Below, piece by piece: positions 44,270 to 52,316 of a stretch of 64,000 nucleotides of DNA. The translations under genes were made by a program, and so were the position numbers. The notes beneath the pieces were generated by a model. The model did not search any database. It was given only the letters and a program-made list of their open reading frames with translations, and was not told where the DNA came from. This DNA comes from Verrucomicrobiaceae bacterium (GTDB lineage: Bacteria; Verrucomicrobiota; Verrucomicrobiia; Verrucomicrobiales; Verrucomicrobiaceae), in contig JAEUHN010000020.1 of assembly GCA_016795365.1 (NCBI GenBank), positions 19,255 through 83,254 of the forward strand, written 5' to 3'. The first letter of the stretch is position 1. Each line of letters opens with the position of its first letter.

Positions 44270-44356
44270 TGGTGAACTGAATCTGTGGGAATCCAGAACC
44301 TGAGCCTATCCGCCGCCGAATCACGATTTTCTCGCCGCGATTCATTTTCCATTCAT
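44270..44356 (+). promoter_or_regulatory. Predicted control region of the dioxygenase operon
   Basis: The 22-bp sequence beginning tggtgaactgaatctgtggg (44270-44291) is an exact match, in the same orientation relative to its gene, to the one before the response regulator. TTCAT-N6-TTCAT follows at 44341-44356 with an 11-base period, ending 21 bases before the ATG at 44378. The gap between the two elements is 49 bases here and 29 in the other copy, a difference of about two helical turns. Confidence 0.6.
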
Positions 44357-44377
44357 CTCGGACGGGAAGGTAGAGTC

Positions 44378-45163
44378 ATGAAAGCGATCACCATGAGCAC
44401 TCCGTCACCTTTTCACCTCCGCCTCGACCGCCGTCGTCTCCTGAAAAGCCTGCTGCTTGCCACTGGCGGCATCATCACCTCAGACATTTACGCTGAAGCC
44501 CTCGTGCTCACGCCACGCTGCACGGAGGGGCCGTATTACCCGGATCATCTGCCGCTCGATCAGGACAACGACCTCCTTCGCATCGCTGACGGCACGCCCG
44601 CCGGTGGCATCGTCACCGAACTCGGCGGGCGATTGCTCGACGCGGATGGCAAACCGCTACAGCAGCATGTCATCGAACTCTGGCAGGCCGATGTGAATGG
44701 TTGCTACATCCACAGCCGTGGCGAGCAGCGCGGCAAGAAGCGCGACGACAAGTTCCAAGGCTACGGCACCTTCACCACGAACGACAAAGGCGAGTATCGC
44801 TTCCGCACCATCCAGCCCGGCCTTTACACCGGCCGCACGTTGCACTGGCATGTGGCCGTAAAGAATGGTGACCGCTGCCTGCTCACGACGCAGCTCTGCA
44901 TCGCCGGCGTGCCGCAAAACGACCGCGACATGGTCCTCAACGGCATCCACGATGAAGCGCAGCGCCTTTCCATTATCCGCGAGTTCAAGCCCAAGACCAA
45001 CGATAGCAAAGAACTCTTCGGCACCTGGGACATCGTGCTCGGCAACACGCCTGACGAACGCGGCATGGGCCGCCCGCCAGGCCCGCCTCCAAACGCAAGG
45101 GATCGACGCGAACCCACCGAGCAGGAAATCAAAGACGCTCTCTTCGGCCCTTCACCCTTTTGA
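44378..45163 (+). CDS. Exported intradiol ring-cleavage dioxygenase
   Basis: 261 residues from the ATG at 44378, which has a GGAAGG sequence 7 bases upstream, a rare clear ribosome-binding site in this window. The N-terminus is a twin-arginine-like signal (RLDRRRLLKSLLLATGG). Intradiol Fe(III) ligands are all present: Y110 (NGCYIHS), Y150 (PGLYTGR), H156 and H158 (LHWHV). GRLLDADGKPLQQHVIELWQAD is the family's beta-sandwich core. It would open catechol-type rings between the hydroxyls, acting on aromatic or lignin-like compounds outside the cytoplasm. It heads a likely three-gene operon with FGE-like and GH10-like genes. Confidence 0.9.
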   Translation: MKAITMSTPSPFHLRLDRRRLLKSLLLATGGIITSDIYAEALVLTPRCTEGPYYPDHLPLDQDNDLLRIADGTPAGGIVTELGGRLLDADGKPLQQHVIELWQADVNGCYIHSRGEQRGKKRDDKFQGYGTFTTNDKGEYRFRTIQPGLYTGRTLHWHVAVKNGDRCLLTTQLCIAGVPQNDRDMVLNGIHDEAQRLSIIREFKPKTNDSKELFGTWDIVLGNTPDERGMGRPPGPPPNARDRREPTEQEIKDALFGPSPF

Positions 45164-45168
45164 ACATC

Positions 45169-46206
45169 ATGAAACTCATCCTCGCCACCCTCGCTTTGAT
45201 TTCGCTCACCGTTCACGCAGCGGAGAAGTTCCCGATCAAGTCCGGCAACGGCATCACCATCCCATCGCCCATCGACAAGACGATGGTGGACGTGCGGGAG
45301 GGCTCGAAGACCGTCAAAATCCCCGCAGGCATGGTCTATGTGCCAGCGGGCAAGTTCACCTTCGGCGAGGGCGAGACGCGGGAACTGCCAGCCTTTGCCA
45401 TCGCGCGATTTGAAGTCACGAACGCCGAATACAAGGCCTTCATAGACGCCACGCGTTACCGTGGTGTGCCGCGCTACTGGAAGGACGGCGAGTATCCGAA
45501 GGACAAGGCGAACCACCCCGTGCTTTTCGTTTCACTCGATGATGCGGAGGCCTATTGCGCCTGGATCAGCGAGAAGACCGGCTGGAAGATCGTCGTGCCC
45601 AGCGCCGAGCAGTGGGAAAAGGCCGCTCGAGGCCCGAAAGGCTACCTTTACCCCTGGGGCAATGACAAGGACAGCAGCTACCGCGGCGGCAAACTGAAGG
45701 CGCACTTCAACTACAACGCCGTCTGCGCTGCCTACATGCTCGACAAGGAGGCGAAGACGATCACGAGCTACGTCGATAAATCGAGCCAGGCAGGTCAAAA
45801 GGGCCGCGTGGAGGACATCATGACCGGCAACGGCAAAGTCTTCGCCGTCACGCCGGATGGCGGCGTGGACGCGTGGATCGATCACGACACGAACACCGGC
45901 TTTGTGAACACTCAAATTTACCGCGACCTCGTGGACAACGGCGGCTTCACCACGCCCGTGGGCAGTTTCCCCACCGGCGCGAGCCACTACGGCTGCCACG
46001 ACATGGCTGGCAATGCCTACGAATGGACAAGCAGCATCATCGTCGCCACCAACGGCGCCGAGCGCGGCCAGGAAGTGAACGACGTGCGCGGCGGAAGCTG
46101 GTATTCCACCGGCCGCAGCGGCCAGAGCCTCTGCACCGGCGAAGGCCGTAAACGCAACGGCGGCTATCACAGCGTCGGCTTCCGCATCGCGATGGAACTA
46201 GAGTGA
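45169..46206 (+). CDS. Secreted FGE-sulfatase-domain protein lacking the catalytic cysteine pair
   Basis: 345 residues from the ATG at 45169, 5 bases after the dioxygenase stop. Signal peptide MKLILATLALISLTVHA. The formylglycine-generating-enzyme (SUMF1/FGE) fold runs from IPAGMVYVPAGKFTFGEGE through FEVTNAEYKAFID, SAEQWEKAARGPKGYLYPWGND, GCHDMAGNAYEWTSS and VRGGSWYSTGRSGQSLCTGEGRKRNGGYHSVGFRIAMEL. True FGE has two closely spaced cysteines just after GGS(Y/W); here that stretch is Y-S-T-G-R-S-G-Q with only one later Cys. It is therefore unlikely to activate the neighbouring sulfatases. It probably has a binding role or another role within this operon. Confidence 0.88.
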   Translation: MKLILATLALISLTVHAAEKFPIKSGNGITIPSPIDKTMVDVREGSKTVKIPAGMVYVPAGKFTFGEGETRELPAFAIARFEVTNAEYKAFIDATRYRGVPRYWKDGEYPKDKANHPVLFVSLDDAEAYCAWISEKTGWKIVVPSAEQWEKAARGPKGYLYPWGNDKDSSYRGGKLKAHFNYNAVCAAYMLDKEAKTITSYVDKSSQAGQKGRVEDIMTGNGKVFAVTPDGGVDAWIDHDTNTGFVNTQIYRDLVDNGGFTTPVGSFPTGASHYGCHDMAGNAYEWTSSIIVATNGAERGQEVNDVRGGSWYSTGRSGQSLCTGEGRKRNGGYHSVGFRIAMELE

Positions 46207-46233
46207 TTGCGAGTCGGCGATGGCGGGAACAAG

Positions 46234-47952
46234 ATGCCCCCCATGAAGCACTTGCTCCCATTTCTCCTCCTTTCCGCAGCCCAGGCTCTCGACCTGCCTC
46301 CCGGCGGCGTGGATGTGCGGGGCGACGCGGCTTTGCAGGCCAACGCCAATGCTGCCGCGGGCAAGGTGGAGGCTCTTGATGCCGGGAAACGCATCACGAT
46401 CACGAAGGCTGATCCGGCGAAGGCCTACTCCGCGCAGTTCACGGCACCGGTTTCGATGGAGATCGCCAAAAAGGAGCGTGTGCTGGCGATCATCAAAGCA
46501 CGCGTCGTTGGCGCGGCGGAGTCGGGCGAGGTGCTGGCGAAGCTTCAGCTCAGAGGTGCGCCTTACACGTCGTTTGGGCCGACGATCGGCGTGGGCATTC
46601 ATCGGGAGTGGACGGAGCAGCCGGTGGTCTTTGTGACGGATGATGTCGTGCCAGCGGACAAGGCGGCGGTAGTGCTGCTGTGCGGGCAGAAGGAACAAAG
46701 CATTGAGGTAGAGAGCATTCGTGTGCTGAAGTATCCCGCGACGATGGATGTGGCTTTGTTTCCGAAGGCCAAGCTCATCCCGCGCACTTACGTCGGACGC
46801 GAACCGGATGCACCATGGCGCAAGGCCGCGCTGGAACGCATTGAGCAGCATCGGAAACAGGATCTGTCGATGATCATAAAAGGCGGCGATGGCCAGCCGC
46901 TGGCTGAGACGGAGGTCAACCTCTCGCTGCGGCGGCACGCCTTCGGTTTTGGCTCCGCCGTGGTGGCGAAGCGTTTCAGCGGCGAAAGTGAGGACGACCG
47001 TCGATATCGTGAAGTTGTCGATAAGCTCTTCAGCATCGTTGTGTTCGAAAACGACCTCAAAGACGGCAACTGGGCTCCCGACTTCAAGGATGACCGAAAA
47101 GTCAAACACAACGTGGAGCTCGATGCGGCCTTCGCATGGCTCGCGGAGCGACACATCCCGGTGCGCGGGCATTACCTCATGCAGGTGGCCACGCCCTTCA
47201 ATCTGCACGACATCAAGGACAACGCGGTGATCCGCCAGCGCACGCTCGACAGCGTTAAGGAACGCATGGCCTTTGTGAAGGATCGCGTCGTCGAGTGGGA
47301 TGTGATCAATCACCCCATCGCCTGGGGCGGTGCGGACATGTTGAACAAGCGCCCCGGCCTCGAAACACTCGACCGCGAGGTCTTCACGCTGGCACGCTCG
47401 CTCACGAAACTGCCGTTTTTCATCAACGAGGATCAGGTCTTCCGTCCTGGGCCACAGTGCGATGACACGTTCACTTACATCGAGAAGCTGAACGCCGATG
47501 GTTTCACCGTGGCCGGCCTCGGCAATCAGGCGCACTTTCACGAGAGCTACCTGCCCTCGCCAGAGCATCTGCTGGCTGTGACAGATCAATTTGCGAAGAT
47601 CGTGCCGCATCAGGCCATCACCGAATACGACATCGTGACCACCGAAGACGAGGAACTGGCCGCCGACTACACGCGGGATGTGCTCATCGCCGTCTTCAGC
47701 CATCCGGCTTACACGAGCTTTCTGCTGTGGGGCTTTTGGGAAGGCTCACATTGGAAACCGGAGGCCGCGTCGTGGTCCACAGACTGGTCGATCCGGCCGC
47801 GCGGCGAAGTTTTGCAGGAATGGATCGGACGGAAGTGGCACACGGAGGTCACTTTGAAGACCGATGCGAAGGGCAAGGTCTCGTGGCGTGGATTCCCCGG
47901 CTGGTATGAGGTCACGGCGCAAGGCCGCACTACGCTCGCGAAGCCTGAGTGA
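46234..47952 (+). CDS. Secreted GH10-like protein with altered acid/base residue
   Basis: 572 residues from the ATG at 46234 (GGGAA 4 bases upstream; an ATG at 46243 is the alternative). Signal peptide ends SAAQA. Residues ~20-170 form a carbohydrate-binding-like beta-domain. The (beta/alpha)8 barrel spans ~210-560: FGSAVVAKRFSGE, FENDLKDGNWAPDF, RGHYLMQVATPF, then WDVINHP where xylanases have W-D-V-(V/I)-N-E. H360 thus replaces the catalytic acid/base. The nucleophile E464 is kept in ITEYDIVT. Usual GH10 N-D-Y-N is N-E-D-Q. It is thus a GH10-family protein of altered or lost hydrolytic activity. Third gene of the dioxygenase operon. Confidence 0.85.
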   Translation: MPPMKHLLPFLLLSAAQALDLPPGGVDVRGDAALQANANAAAGKVEALDAGKRITITKADPAKAYSAQFTAPVSMEIAKKERVLAIIKARVVGAAESGEVLAKLQLRGAPYTSFGPTIGVGIHREWTEQPVVFVTDDVVPADKAAVVLLCGQKEQSIEVESIRVLKYPATMDVALFPKAKLIPRTYVGREPDAPWRKAALERIEQHRKQDLSMIIKGGDGQPLAETEVNLSLRRHAFGFGSAVVAKRFSGESEDDRRYREVVDKLFSIVVFENDLKDGNWAPDFKDDRKVKHNVELDAAFAWLAERHIPVRGHYLMQVATPFNLHDIKDNAVIRQRTLDSVKERMAFVKDRVVEWDVINHPIAWGGADMLNKRPGLETLDREVFTLARSLTKLPFFINEDQVFRPGPQCDDTFTYIEKLNADGFTVAGLGNQAHFHESYLPSPEHLLAVTDQFAKIVPHQAITEYDIVTTEDEELAADYTRDVLIAVFSHPAYTSFLLWGFWEGSHWKPEAASWSTDWSIRPRGEVLQEWIGRKWHTEVTLKTDAKGKVSWRGFPGWYEVTAQGRTTLAKPE

Positions 47953-47983
47953 TCAACTGACACCGCGACCATCGCTGATGGTT

Positions 47984-50900
47984 CTACGGGATGGCGACGC
48001 GGTAGAAGCGCTTGGTCTTGTTCACTGCATTCAAATCGGTCCATGTCGTGGTGCTGCTCGTCGCGGTCACGAGCACTGCCGACCAGCGAATCAGATCATC
48101 GCTGAACTCCACGAGGTAGTCATTGCCAGGGACACTGGGGAAGGTGATCGAAGTCCCTGCATCGCGATTCAGACTGGTCGTTGGCTGGCTGCTGAAGCTG
48201 GCGTCGCTGGTGCCGAACCAGCTCTCCATGTCGTCGTAGATCCCATCACCGTCAGCATCATGATGGATGGAGAAGCGATCAACGAAACCGGAGTCCAGGC
48301 CGCTGATGGTGGCTTCATCTTTGCTGTAGCTCCACTTCAGCGTGTGGGTGCCTGCGGGAATGATGAAGGCCTTCCGTGTCCATCCGACTTCACCACTGAT
48401 GGATTCCTTCTCCACGTTGTCGATACTGAAGCGGAGGAAGTCGTAGCCGTTCTCCGAAGACACGCCCCAGTAAAAAATCACTTCACATGGACCCGTGACC
48501 TGTGTGCTCATTTCGCTGCTTTGATTGTGATCGATGGCACCGGTCCTTGCGGCATCATCACCATCGGAAGTGTAAAGCCAGTTCGGGGTCCAAGAGAGGT
48601 CGCCGGAGGGGGTGATTGTCTGTGACGGCGCGTCGATCGCTTCGGCAAGTCCGATGGCAACGGTGCTCACGGCGATCGTGATCGTCGCGGTGGAGGTGCC
48701 GAAGTCATTGGTGGCATGGATCGTCACCGGGTAGTTCCCCAAGGTGGCCACGCTGCCGTAGATTAGACCTGTCGATGGATGAAGGCTGAGTCCGGCAGGA
48801 AGGCTGTCCGCTGAGTAACTCGTGGGAGCATGGGTGGCTTCGATCTGATGACGGAAATAAACGCCTTGATAGGCATCGACGGTCTCGACGGTGATCACGG
48901 GAGGTGAAGTGGTAGGCGAGATGGTGATCTGATCGATCCATCCACGATCCTGCCCTTTTGCCGTGCCCACGTCCTTGGTGTAGTAGATGTCCACATTGTG
49001 CTCACCAGGGCCGATGTCCGTCGATGAGAGCGTCCAGTCCTTCTCACCTGTGATGTAATCACGCACGTAGCCATCCACCACCAGGACCAGGTAATCGTAA
49101 TTCTTTTCGGACGAAACCTTCCACTGGAATTCCAGTCGCGCAGGGCCATTCACGGTAAATTCGATGCCTGAATACTCTTCGTCATCCACGATCCCGGTCT
49201 CAATCGCGTCCACGCCGTCATGCGTGGTAGCCGTTGTCGCCGCCGGATTAGTGTAGCCAAAGCCGATGATCTTGGTGGAGGAAGGTTGTTCGACTGCCGT
49301 CGAGAGCAGTGGGTTGGCGGCAAGGATGTAGAAGTAGCTGAAGATGGCCCCCGTGCCCGTTGCGTTGGTGGCGGACTGGTAGGCTTCGAACAATCCTGTC
49401 TCCGTGGGCACGCCAGTGATCTTGCCAGTCAATGAATTGAGTGTCAGGCCTGTAGGCAGACCAGGGAGGTAGTAGCGGTTCGTTCCGTAACTGGTGGCGA
49501 AGTTTGAAGCCTTGATCTGGAAGTCGAATGACAACCCTTCTCGGCCAAACATGATCCAGTTCGAGGTGATCGCAGGCACGGGCAGGGCGGACGAGGTGGG
49601 CGTTCCATTGAAGGTGATCGTCACCTCATCAAGCGTGCCCGAGTGATCGATCGTGCGGTCGATGACCTCGAGTTTCCAGTCGCCATGCGACCGTTCGCCC
49701 CAGAAGTGCGTGGTCATGAAGGTCCAGTCCAGGTTCACGCTCGTGTCGTTGAATCGAGAGCGTGCGAGCCTTGCTGTGACGCCGCTCGGTGAGGTGAGCC
49801 TCCATTCGAGCTGACCCACATAAGGGTGTGTGGCCTTCACATTCACCATCACGTGCTCAAGGCGAAGATTGTCCGCGAGTGCCACGGTAAAGGTGCGGGA
49901 CGTGCCCGTTGCGATCGCGTCAGGGATGGATTGGGCAAGCCCGGTCTGGGCGAAGGTCTTGGTAAGCAGTGGTGCCACTGAGGTCCAGGCGGCTGCCATA
50001 GCTGTGGCGGCCTGGGCATTGACGAGGCCGGCTCCGTAGCGCGAGTTGAAGTGGAAGCCTCCACCATTGGTCACCCAGTCGCCGTCGAACTCATCGTTCT
50101 GAACCGCTGTGCGAACGAGAATCTCCTGCACGTCTCGGTAGGTGAGGTTAGGATTGGCTTGCAGCATCAGTGCAATCACGCCGGCGACAGCGGGAGTGGC
50201 CGACGAGGTGCCGCCGAAGATATTCGTGTAGTCGGTGCTCGTGAAATCGGGATGTTCAACCGTGCCGCTTTCTTCGTTGTAACCACTGGCGCCGGTCCGA
50301 TCAGTGGTGGTGATGCCTTGTTTGCCGCCATTGGAGGGAGCACACACGAGAATGTTTGTCCCGGGCTCGCTGTAGTAGGCGGCGCGGCCCTTGTCGTTGA
50401 TCGCAGAGACAGCGATCGCGAGCGGCGAGTTGGCCCAGCCATCGTAGTTGGAGTCGTCGCCACTGCCGTTGCCATTGCCTGCGGCCCAGAGAAAGATGGT
50501 GCCTTTGCCGCCGCGTCCGTTGGTCACAGCATTCTGCATGGCTGCAAGGCTGAGCGGTCCCGGACCTCCGTGACCATAGGCATCGTCGAAGGGCCCCCAG
50601 CTGTTGCTCTTGATGGCGATAATGTCCTGCTTGTAACCGAAGGCATCGGCTTCGTCGGCGTCGGTGGTGGGAGCAGCGATGAGCTTCAGGCCCACGAGTG
50701 TGGCTTCCGGTGCCGTGCCGCTGACGCCCAGGCCATTGTTACCACGGGCTGCGGCCACTCCGGCGCAGGCGGTGCCGTGAAAGTCGTCAACTCCGGGCGA
50801 TGGATCATCGTCAAGGCTGTTGAAGTCGTAGTCGTTCGCCGTGTCCACATTGGTCACGAGGTCGGGATGCGATGTCTCCAGACCATCGTCCACGATGCCA

Positions 50901-51451
50901 ATGCGAATGCCCGCGCCCTTGTAGGAGTCCCAGGTGGGCACCACGTTCAGGTCGATGCCAGTGGTGGCTCCGTTCTGTCCGGTGTTTTGAAGATGCCATT
51001 GGTAACCGGCATTCGAGGCATTGTAGGTAAACAGGGGGTCGTTAGGCACGAGCCGGTGAAACAGTTTCCTCGCGAGCATCGGTTCGGCACTCTTCACACC
51101 GGGTGCTTTCTTTAGTCGCTCAGCTCCGCGGATCGCTTCATCGGCGGCGCCGCCAAACTCAACGACGGCATACTTGCCCCGGGCTTCGGCCTTGATGACA
51201 CCCGCCACCGCTCGCAAGGGGGCGAGGTCCTGGCCTGCTTGCAGTTCCACCAGCACGCGCTTGGTCAGCCAGCGCCGCGTGCCTTCGTTTTGGGGCGCGC
51301 CCTTTTCATAGAGCACCCATTCGCCTTTGGGGCCGGTCTCGACCATCGAGCGCTGGAACCTCTTTCCGCCAATCGGGATCTGAGCGTGTGAAGCAGTCCC
51401 GAAGATCAGGACCAAGGTGAGAATGATGAAGCGTGCCGGCGGGGGAACCAT
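47984..51451 (-). CDS. Large secreted subtilase (S8) with P-domain and Ig-like repeats
   Basis: 1155 residues from the ATG at 51451, which gives signal peptide PARFIILTLVLIFGTASHA. Prodomain-like ~30-130, then the subtilisin domain: D188 (GIVDDGLE), H225 (DFHGTACAG), oxyanion N326 (AAGNGN), S416 (GGTSSATP). A proprotein-convertase P-domain (~510-620; HVMVNVKATHPYVGQLEWRLTSPSG...WGERSHGDWKLEVID) follows. Then come putative-Ig domains (LPTGLTLNSLTGKITGVP, LPAGLSLHPSTGLIYGSV) and two discoidin-like or beta domains with EFQWKVSSEKNYDYL and IFYWGVSSENGYDFL. The closing module (DADGDGIYDDMESWFGTSDAS...FRYVAIP-like FYRVAIP) resembles Verrucomicrobia sorting ends. A secreted or surface protease; convergent with the GH10-like gene. 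Confidence 0.92.
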   Translation of the reverse strand: MVPPPARFIILTLVLIFGTASHAQIPIGGKRFQRSMVETGPKGEWVLYEKGAPQNEGTRRWLTKRVLVELQAGQDLAPLRAVAGVIKAEARGKYAVVEFGGAADEAIRGAERLKKAPGVKSAEPMLARKLFHRLVPNDPLFTYNASNAGYQWHLQNTGQNGATTGIDLNVVPTWDSYKGAGIRIGIVDDGLETSHPDLVTNVDTANDYDFNSLDDDPSPGVDDFHGTACAGVAAARGNNGLGVSGTAPEATLVGLKLIAAPTTDADEADAFGYKQDIIAIKSNSWGPFDDAYGHGGPGPLSLAAMQNAVTNGRGGKGTIFLWAAGNGNGSGDDSNYDGWANSPLAIAVSAINDKGRAAYYSEPGTNILVCAPSNGGKQGITTTDRTGASGYNEESGTVEHPDFTSTDYTNIFGGTSSATPAVAGVIALMLQANPNLTYRDVQEILVRTAVQNDEFDGDWVTNGGGFHFNSRYGAGLVNAQAATAMAAAWTSVAPLLTKTFAQTGLAQSIPDAIATGTSRTFTVALADNLRLEHVMVNVKATHPYVGQLEWRLTSPSGVTARLARSRFNDTSVNLDWTFMTTHFWGERSHGDWKLEVIDRTIDHSGTLDEVTITFNGTPTSSALPVPAITSNWIMFGREGLSFDFQIKASNFATSYGTNRYYLPGLPTGLTLNSLTGKITGVPTETGLFEAYQSATNATGTGAIFSYFYILAANPLLSTAVEQPSSTKIIGFGYTNPAATTATTHDGVDAIETGIVDDEEYSGIEFTVNGPARLEFQWKVSSEKNYDYLVLVVDGYVRDYITGEKDWTLSSTDIGPGEHNVDIYYTKDVGTAKGQDRGWIDQITISPTTSPPVITVETVDAYQGVYFRHQIEATHAPTSYSADSLPAGLSLHPSTGLIYGSVATLGNYPVTIHATNDFGTSTATITIAVSTVAIGLAEAIDAPSQTITPSGDLSWTPNWLYTSDGDDAARTGAIDHNQSSEMSTQVTGPCEVIFYWGVSSENGYDFLRFSIDNVEKESISGEVGWTRKAFIIPAGTHTLKWSYSKDEATISGLDSGFVDRFSIHHDADGDGIYDDMESWFGTSDASFSSQPTTSLNRDAGTSITFPSVPGNDYLVEFSDDLIRWSAVLVTATSSTTTWTDLNAVNKTKRFYRVAIP

Positions 51452-51555
51452 TGGGCGACAGATTGCCGGATTTGGTCTCGAATCGCCAGCACGAAAGCGC
51501 GTTGGTTCAGCATCGCTAGAGGGCACTCGGAGCAGGCTAGGGCGGCCAAATCAAA

Positions 51556-51586
51556 TTGGACAATCGCGAATCCATGTGCATATCCT
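51556..51586 (+). promoter_or_regulatory. Candidate tRNA-Ala(CGC) promoter
   Basis: TTGGAC (51556-51561) and TATCCT (51581-51586), 19 bases apart, precede the tRNA by about 18 bases. The spacing is slightly long; a -10 shifted to CATATC would give 17. Confidence 0.35.
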
Positions 51587-51604
51587 TTGCCGTCCAAAAC
51601 CTTG

Positions 51605-51680
51605 GGGGATTTAGCTCAGTTGGTAGAGCGTCTCGTTCGCAATGAGAAGGTCAGGGGTTCGAATCCCCTAATCTCCACCA
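51605..51680 (+). tRNA. tRNA-Ala (anticodon CGC), integration site of the mobile element
   Basis: 76-nt cloverleaf beginning GGGGATTTAGCTCAG and ending AATCTCCACCA. Acceptor GGGGATT/AATCTCC, D stem GCTC/GAGC, anticodon stem TCTCG/TGAGA, T arm AGGGGTTCGAATCCCCT. Loop TTCGCAA gives anticodon CGC, reading alanine GCG. The last 30 bases of the gene plus two more recur at 59458-59489, marking integration of a 7.8-kb element in the T arm/acceptor region. The gene stays intact at the left junction. Confidence 0.97.
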
Positions 51681-51682
51681 CT
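51651..51682. repeat. attL (left attachment core in the tRNA 3' end)
   Basis: 32 bp identical to 59458-59489. It covers the T arm, acceptor 3' strand and CCA of tRNA-Ala(CGC) plus two following bases. The sequences diverge immediately on both sides. Confidence 0.85.
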
Positions 51683-51748
51683 CGCAAAATCAAGGGTTCC
51701 AGCTCATGGGAGGGGCTAACTCAGAACAAAAGTCAGAACACATCCGGC
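51681..51748. repeat. Left end repeats of the element (copies at 59341-59428)
   Basis: Two sequences recur at the right end in the same orientation. The first, ctcg(c/t)aaaatcaagg with a related tail to 'tcat', is at 51681-51707 and 59401-59428. The second, ctcagaacaaaagtcagaac, lies within 51719-51740 and 59341-59362, with tccggc following in both. The second contains two TCAGAACA boxes 12 bases apart, the form of integrase arm-type or excisionase sites. Confidence 0.65.
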
Positions 51749-51950
51749 AAAATCCACGAACGTTTTTGACCGTTCGGGCGGGTGACTCCGTGGGCACAAA
51801 AGTTGCTCATAACATCGCGTCCAGCCTATCGGAATCCGGCCCCGCCTGCGAAGCCTCTCGGGGGCTAGGGGGCCATACGGGTCAGCTTTTTTCAAAGCTC
51901 TCCTTTTTGTTCCGTTTGACCCGAGAAGAATGGAAAGGACGCTATCGGAC

Positions 51951-52187
51951 ATGAACTGGACGACGGAAAAACTGCCGGAATCAACCCCGCGTCATCTCAT
52001 CGTGACAAGAGTTCATCCCGATGGCCGGATCGAGAGGCGCATCATGCCCGAAGCAGAAGCCGAAGAGCGGCGGAAACGTGCAGAGGAGGCTCTCGACTAT
52101 GAGACGGGCGAACTCAAAACGACTAGAGCACTGCGCGAGAAATACGGTGGAAGTCTTGTGAAGCCACCAGCAAACGGGCAAGCATAA
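51951..52187 (+). CDS. Small charged protein of the element, unknown function
   Basis: 78 residues from the ATG at 51951 (another ATG 21 bases earlier is possible). A basic beta-hairpin-like start (RHLIVTRVHPDGRIERRIMPEAEAEERRKRAEEALDYETGELKTTRALREKYGG) passes into a charged helix. No domain recognised. It is the first gene inside the left junction, separated from the tRNA by about 270 bases that carry only the end repeats and a T-rich stretch. It is followed by repeats that may belong to the serine-recombinase control region. Confidence 0.5.
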   Translation: MNWTTEKLPESTPRHLIVTRVHPDGRIERRIMPEAEAEERRKRAEEALDYETGELKTTRALREKYGGSLVKPPANGQA

Positions 52188-52189
52188 GG

Positions 52190-52301
52190 AGTGTATTCAA
52201 ATAATCACTACAGCAACTTTGACCCTGGAGCCCTAGATTGTTCGTTGTTGTCCATGCCTGTTCAGTGTATTTTAGAAATCATTTGATTGTGTGAATACAC
52301 T
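52190..52301. promoter_or_regulatory. Repeats upstream of the serine recombinase (res-like or operator)
   Basis: agtgtattca (52190-52199) and its exact inverse tgaatacact (52292-52301) bracket the region; a third partial copy, agtgtatt, lies at 52264-52271. The 52264/52294 pair forms a 38-bp dyad that ends 15 bases before the recombinase ATG. The place fits a recombination site bound by the serine recombinase or an operator for its own gene. Confidence 0.45.
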
Positions 52302-52316
52302 TGCCACCGTGGAACA

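Noticed and set aside
42449..44291. 22-bp inverted repeats as terminal repeats of a transposon
   Set aside because: They are inverted to each other, but the inner flanks do not match, there is no transposase, and each copy has the same orientation to a downstream start codon with TTCAT repeats. A shared promoter element fits better, though a moved segment is not excluded.
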